Shown: one piece after another, positions 34,149 to 35,375 of the stretch
Numbering within the stretch: position 1 is the first letter of the stretch
Layout of the letters: each line of letters starts with the position of its first letter
Assembly: GCA_002154345.1 (NCBI GenBank)
Contig: MUNB01000254.1
Coordinates: 1 to 35,375 of the forward strand
Direction: 5' to 3'
From: Streptomyces griseus
Lineage (GTDB): Bacteria; Actinomycetota; Actinomycetes; Streptomycetales; Streptomycetaceae
DNA: 35,375 bases
Notes under the pieces: model-generated
Seen by the model: the letters and a program-made list of their open reading frames with translations, nothing else
The model's database searches: none
What the model was told of the DNA's origin: nothing
Program-made: the position numbers and the translations under genes

Positions 34149-34382
34149 TCACACTTTGTCCACGATGCCCGCCTTCCCCTCGGCGCGGGCGCAGTGGGCG
34201 CCGCAGTACCAGTGCCCGTCGACCTCGACACCCTGCCCGATCACCTGGACCCGGCAGTGCTCGCAGATCGGCGCCATGCGGTGGATGGCGCAGGAGAAGC
34301 AGTCGAAGACGTGCACCGCACCCTGTGCGTGCACCTCGAAGGACATGCCGTAGTCGTTTCCGCAAACCTCGCAACGTGCCAT
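34149..34382 (-). CDS. Small cysteine-rich zinc-binding protein (metallothionein-like C-terminus)
   Basis: A 77-residue protein starting MARCEVCGNDYGMSFEVHAQG. Eight cysteines occur as C4-x2-C7, C28-x2-C31, C40-x2-C43 and C60-x3-C64, with H34 and H63. The last part (CEHCRVQVIGQGVEVDGHWYCG region) resembles bacterial metallothionein SmtA or a small zinc finger. Two treble-clef-like zinc sites are likely. The function is unknown; regulators and metal carriers are both possible. It lies between SURF1 and the exonuclease gene, all on the minus strand. Confidence 0.8.
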   Translation of the reverse strand: MARCEVCGNDYGMSFEVHAQGAVHVFDCFSCAIHRMAPICEHCRVQVIGQGVEVDGHWYCGAHCARAEGKAGIVDKV

Positions 34383-34446
34383 GCGCCACAGGGTGGGACG
34401 CCCGGCGGTCAGGGGGCGAGCGGACGCCGGGCGAGTCGTGCCCGGT

Positions 34447-35375
34447 TCACTCCGATGACGGCGGTGGCGCCTGCTGCGGCAGGACGGCCCCGTCGGCGGG
34501 GGCCACATCGCGCAGCAGATGGGTGAAGGCGCTCTCCTCCAGGATCGGCGTGCCGAACGACCTGGCCTTCTGCGTCTTGGACGTGGCCGCGTCCGGGTCG
34601 TTGGTCACCAGCAGACTGGTCAGCCGCGACACGCTGGTCGCCACATGGAGCCCGGCCTCGATCGCCCGGTCCTCCAGCAGCTCCCGGTCGATCGAGGTGT
34701 CCCCGGAGAAGGCCACCCGCATCCCCTGCTGGAGCGGCTTCTCCTTCTCGTACCGCCCCGGATTGGGATACGGGCAGGCCGGCCGCTTGCGCGAGGGCCG
34801 CCAGCTGTTCTGCCGCGAGGGCTGATACCCGACGCGCGGGGCGACGGGGGAGTCCGACCACTCGGTCAGCGGACGGCACTCCAGCAACGGCAGCCGCACC
34901 CCGCCCCGGGCCGCCGCGTGCAGACTCGGCCGGAACGCCTCGGCCAGCACCCGGGCGTCGTCCAGGGCGTGGTGGGCCTGCTGCTGGACGACCCCGAAGT
35001 GCGCGGCGAGGGTGGCCAGCTTGTGGTTGGGCAGCGGCAGCCGCAGCTCCTTGGCGAGCGCGATGGTGCACAGCCGGTGCTCGACCGGGGCGATCACCGA
35101 GGCCCGAGCGTACTCCCGGGCGATCATCGACCAGTCGAACGCCGCGTTGTGCGCCACGAGCACCCGGTCCGCGAGCCGCGCGGACAACTCCTCGGCCACC
35201 TCGGGAAAGAGCGGCGCCCCTTCGAGCACGTCACTCGTCAGCCCGTGGATCCAGACGGGACCGGGGTCCCGCTCCGGGTTGACCAGCGTGTACCAGTGGT
35301 CCTCGACATTGCCCAGGGCGTCCAGCCGGTAGACGGCGGCGGAGATGATCCGGTCGTCGCGGGCGAGGCCGGTGG
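34447..35375 (-). CDS. DEDDh exonuclease with C-terminal BRCT domain, 5' end missing
   Basis: The frame runs from its stop at 34447 off the right edge; 309 codons are visible. The visible N-terminal part TGLARDDRIISAAVYRL follows the missing first DxE motif of a DnaQ-like 3'-5' exonuclease. The second Asp is in VAHNAAFDWSMIAREY; the HHALDDARV block carries the h and last D. After about 90 residues of linker a BRCT-like domain (MRVAFSGDTSIDRELLEDRA, then SLLVTNDPDAATSKTQKA) ends the protein. This DEDDh plus BRCT layout is common in Streptomyces. A role in DNA repair or replication proofreading is inferred. Confidence 0.92.
   Translation of the reverse strand, partial: TGLARDDRIISAAVYRLDALGNVEDHWYTLVNPERDPGPVWIHGLTSDVLEGAPLFPEVAEELSARLADRVLVAHNAAFDWSMIAREYARASVIAPVEHRLCTIALAKELRLPLPNHKLATLAAHFGVVQQQAHHALDDARVLAEAFRPSLHAAARGGVRLPLLECRPLTEWSDSPVAPRVGYQPSRQNSWRPSRKRPACPYPNPGRYEKEKPLQQGMRVAFSGDTSIDRELLEDRAIEAGLHVATSVSRLTSLLVTNDPDAATSKTQKARSFGTPILEESAFTHLLRDVAPADGAVLPQQAPPPSSE

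Overview
This window is a core chromosomal stretch of a high-G+C actinomycete, almost certainly a Streptomyces. The evidence is very high G+C in third codon positions, many GTG starts, an ectABCD operon, a B12-riboswitch cobalamin operon, a pit-type phosphate transporter with a PHO box, a small helix-turn-helix protein matching Gbn (SCO1839 of S. coelicolor, from memory), and an Asp23/AmaP cluster. I see no insertion sequence, prophage, tRNA, rRNA or CRISPR. Gene order resembles the SCO18xx region of S. coelicolor as I recall it; no database was consulted.

Layout. (1) 1-474: 3' part of a VOC-family gene, possibly fused to a second domain. (2) 574-3927, minus: ectoine and hydroxyectoine synthesis ectA-ectB-ectC-ectD, closed by a hairpin terminator at 525-556 and preceded by an unusually AT-rich, palindrome-rich leader. 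(3) 4235-6530: a class-V aminotransferase and a divergent amidohydrolase. (4) 6875-7900: an LAETG sortase-anchored surface protein with a structured 5' leader. (5) 7960-17475: cobalamin genes. A B12 riboswitch at about 17300-17470 (minus) leads into a 26-codon leader frame and then cbiB, cobQ, a ChlI-ChlD-type cobaltochelatase subunit, cobO and cobB. Consecutive genes of this set overlap by 1-4 bases, so translation is probably coupled. A CobE/CbiG_C-CobC fusion gene lies apart, divergent from a ZIP metal transporter.

(6) 17598-19106, minus: Pit phosphate transporter and a small membrane protein, behind a PHO box. (7) 19384-22761, plus: class II aldolase, alpha/beta hydrolase and an unrecognised helical protein. 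(8) 22784-24203, minus: VOC protein and a neutral zinc metallopeptidase. (9) 24323-26547, plus: an ABC-F protein preceded by a possible leaderless 7-codon frame, then gbn. (10) 26694-27485: enoyl-CoA hydratase. (11) 27475-30622: the Asp23 region, a five-gene overlapping or closely spaced plus-strand operon with a divergent gene whose product looks like a tandem, diverged Asp23 protein. (12) 30655-35375, minus: atypical SDR, GH15 glucosidase, SURF1, a cysteine-rich zinc protein and a DEDDh exonuclease with a BRCT domain, which runs off the right edge.

Most genes are housekeeping and recognisable. The least explained signals are the small leader frames and RNA structures upstream of the LAETG protein, cbiB and the ABC-F gene; a 39-bp tandem repeat that forms the C-terminal tail of CobQ; and the Asp23-like cluster with its tandem Asp23-like neighbour.
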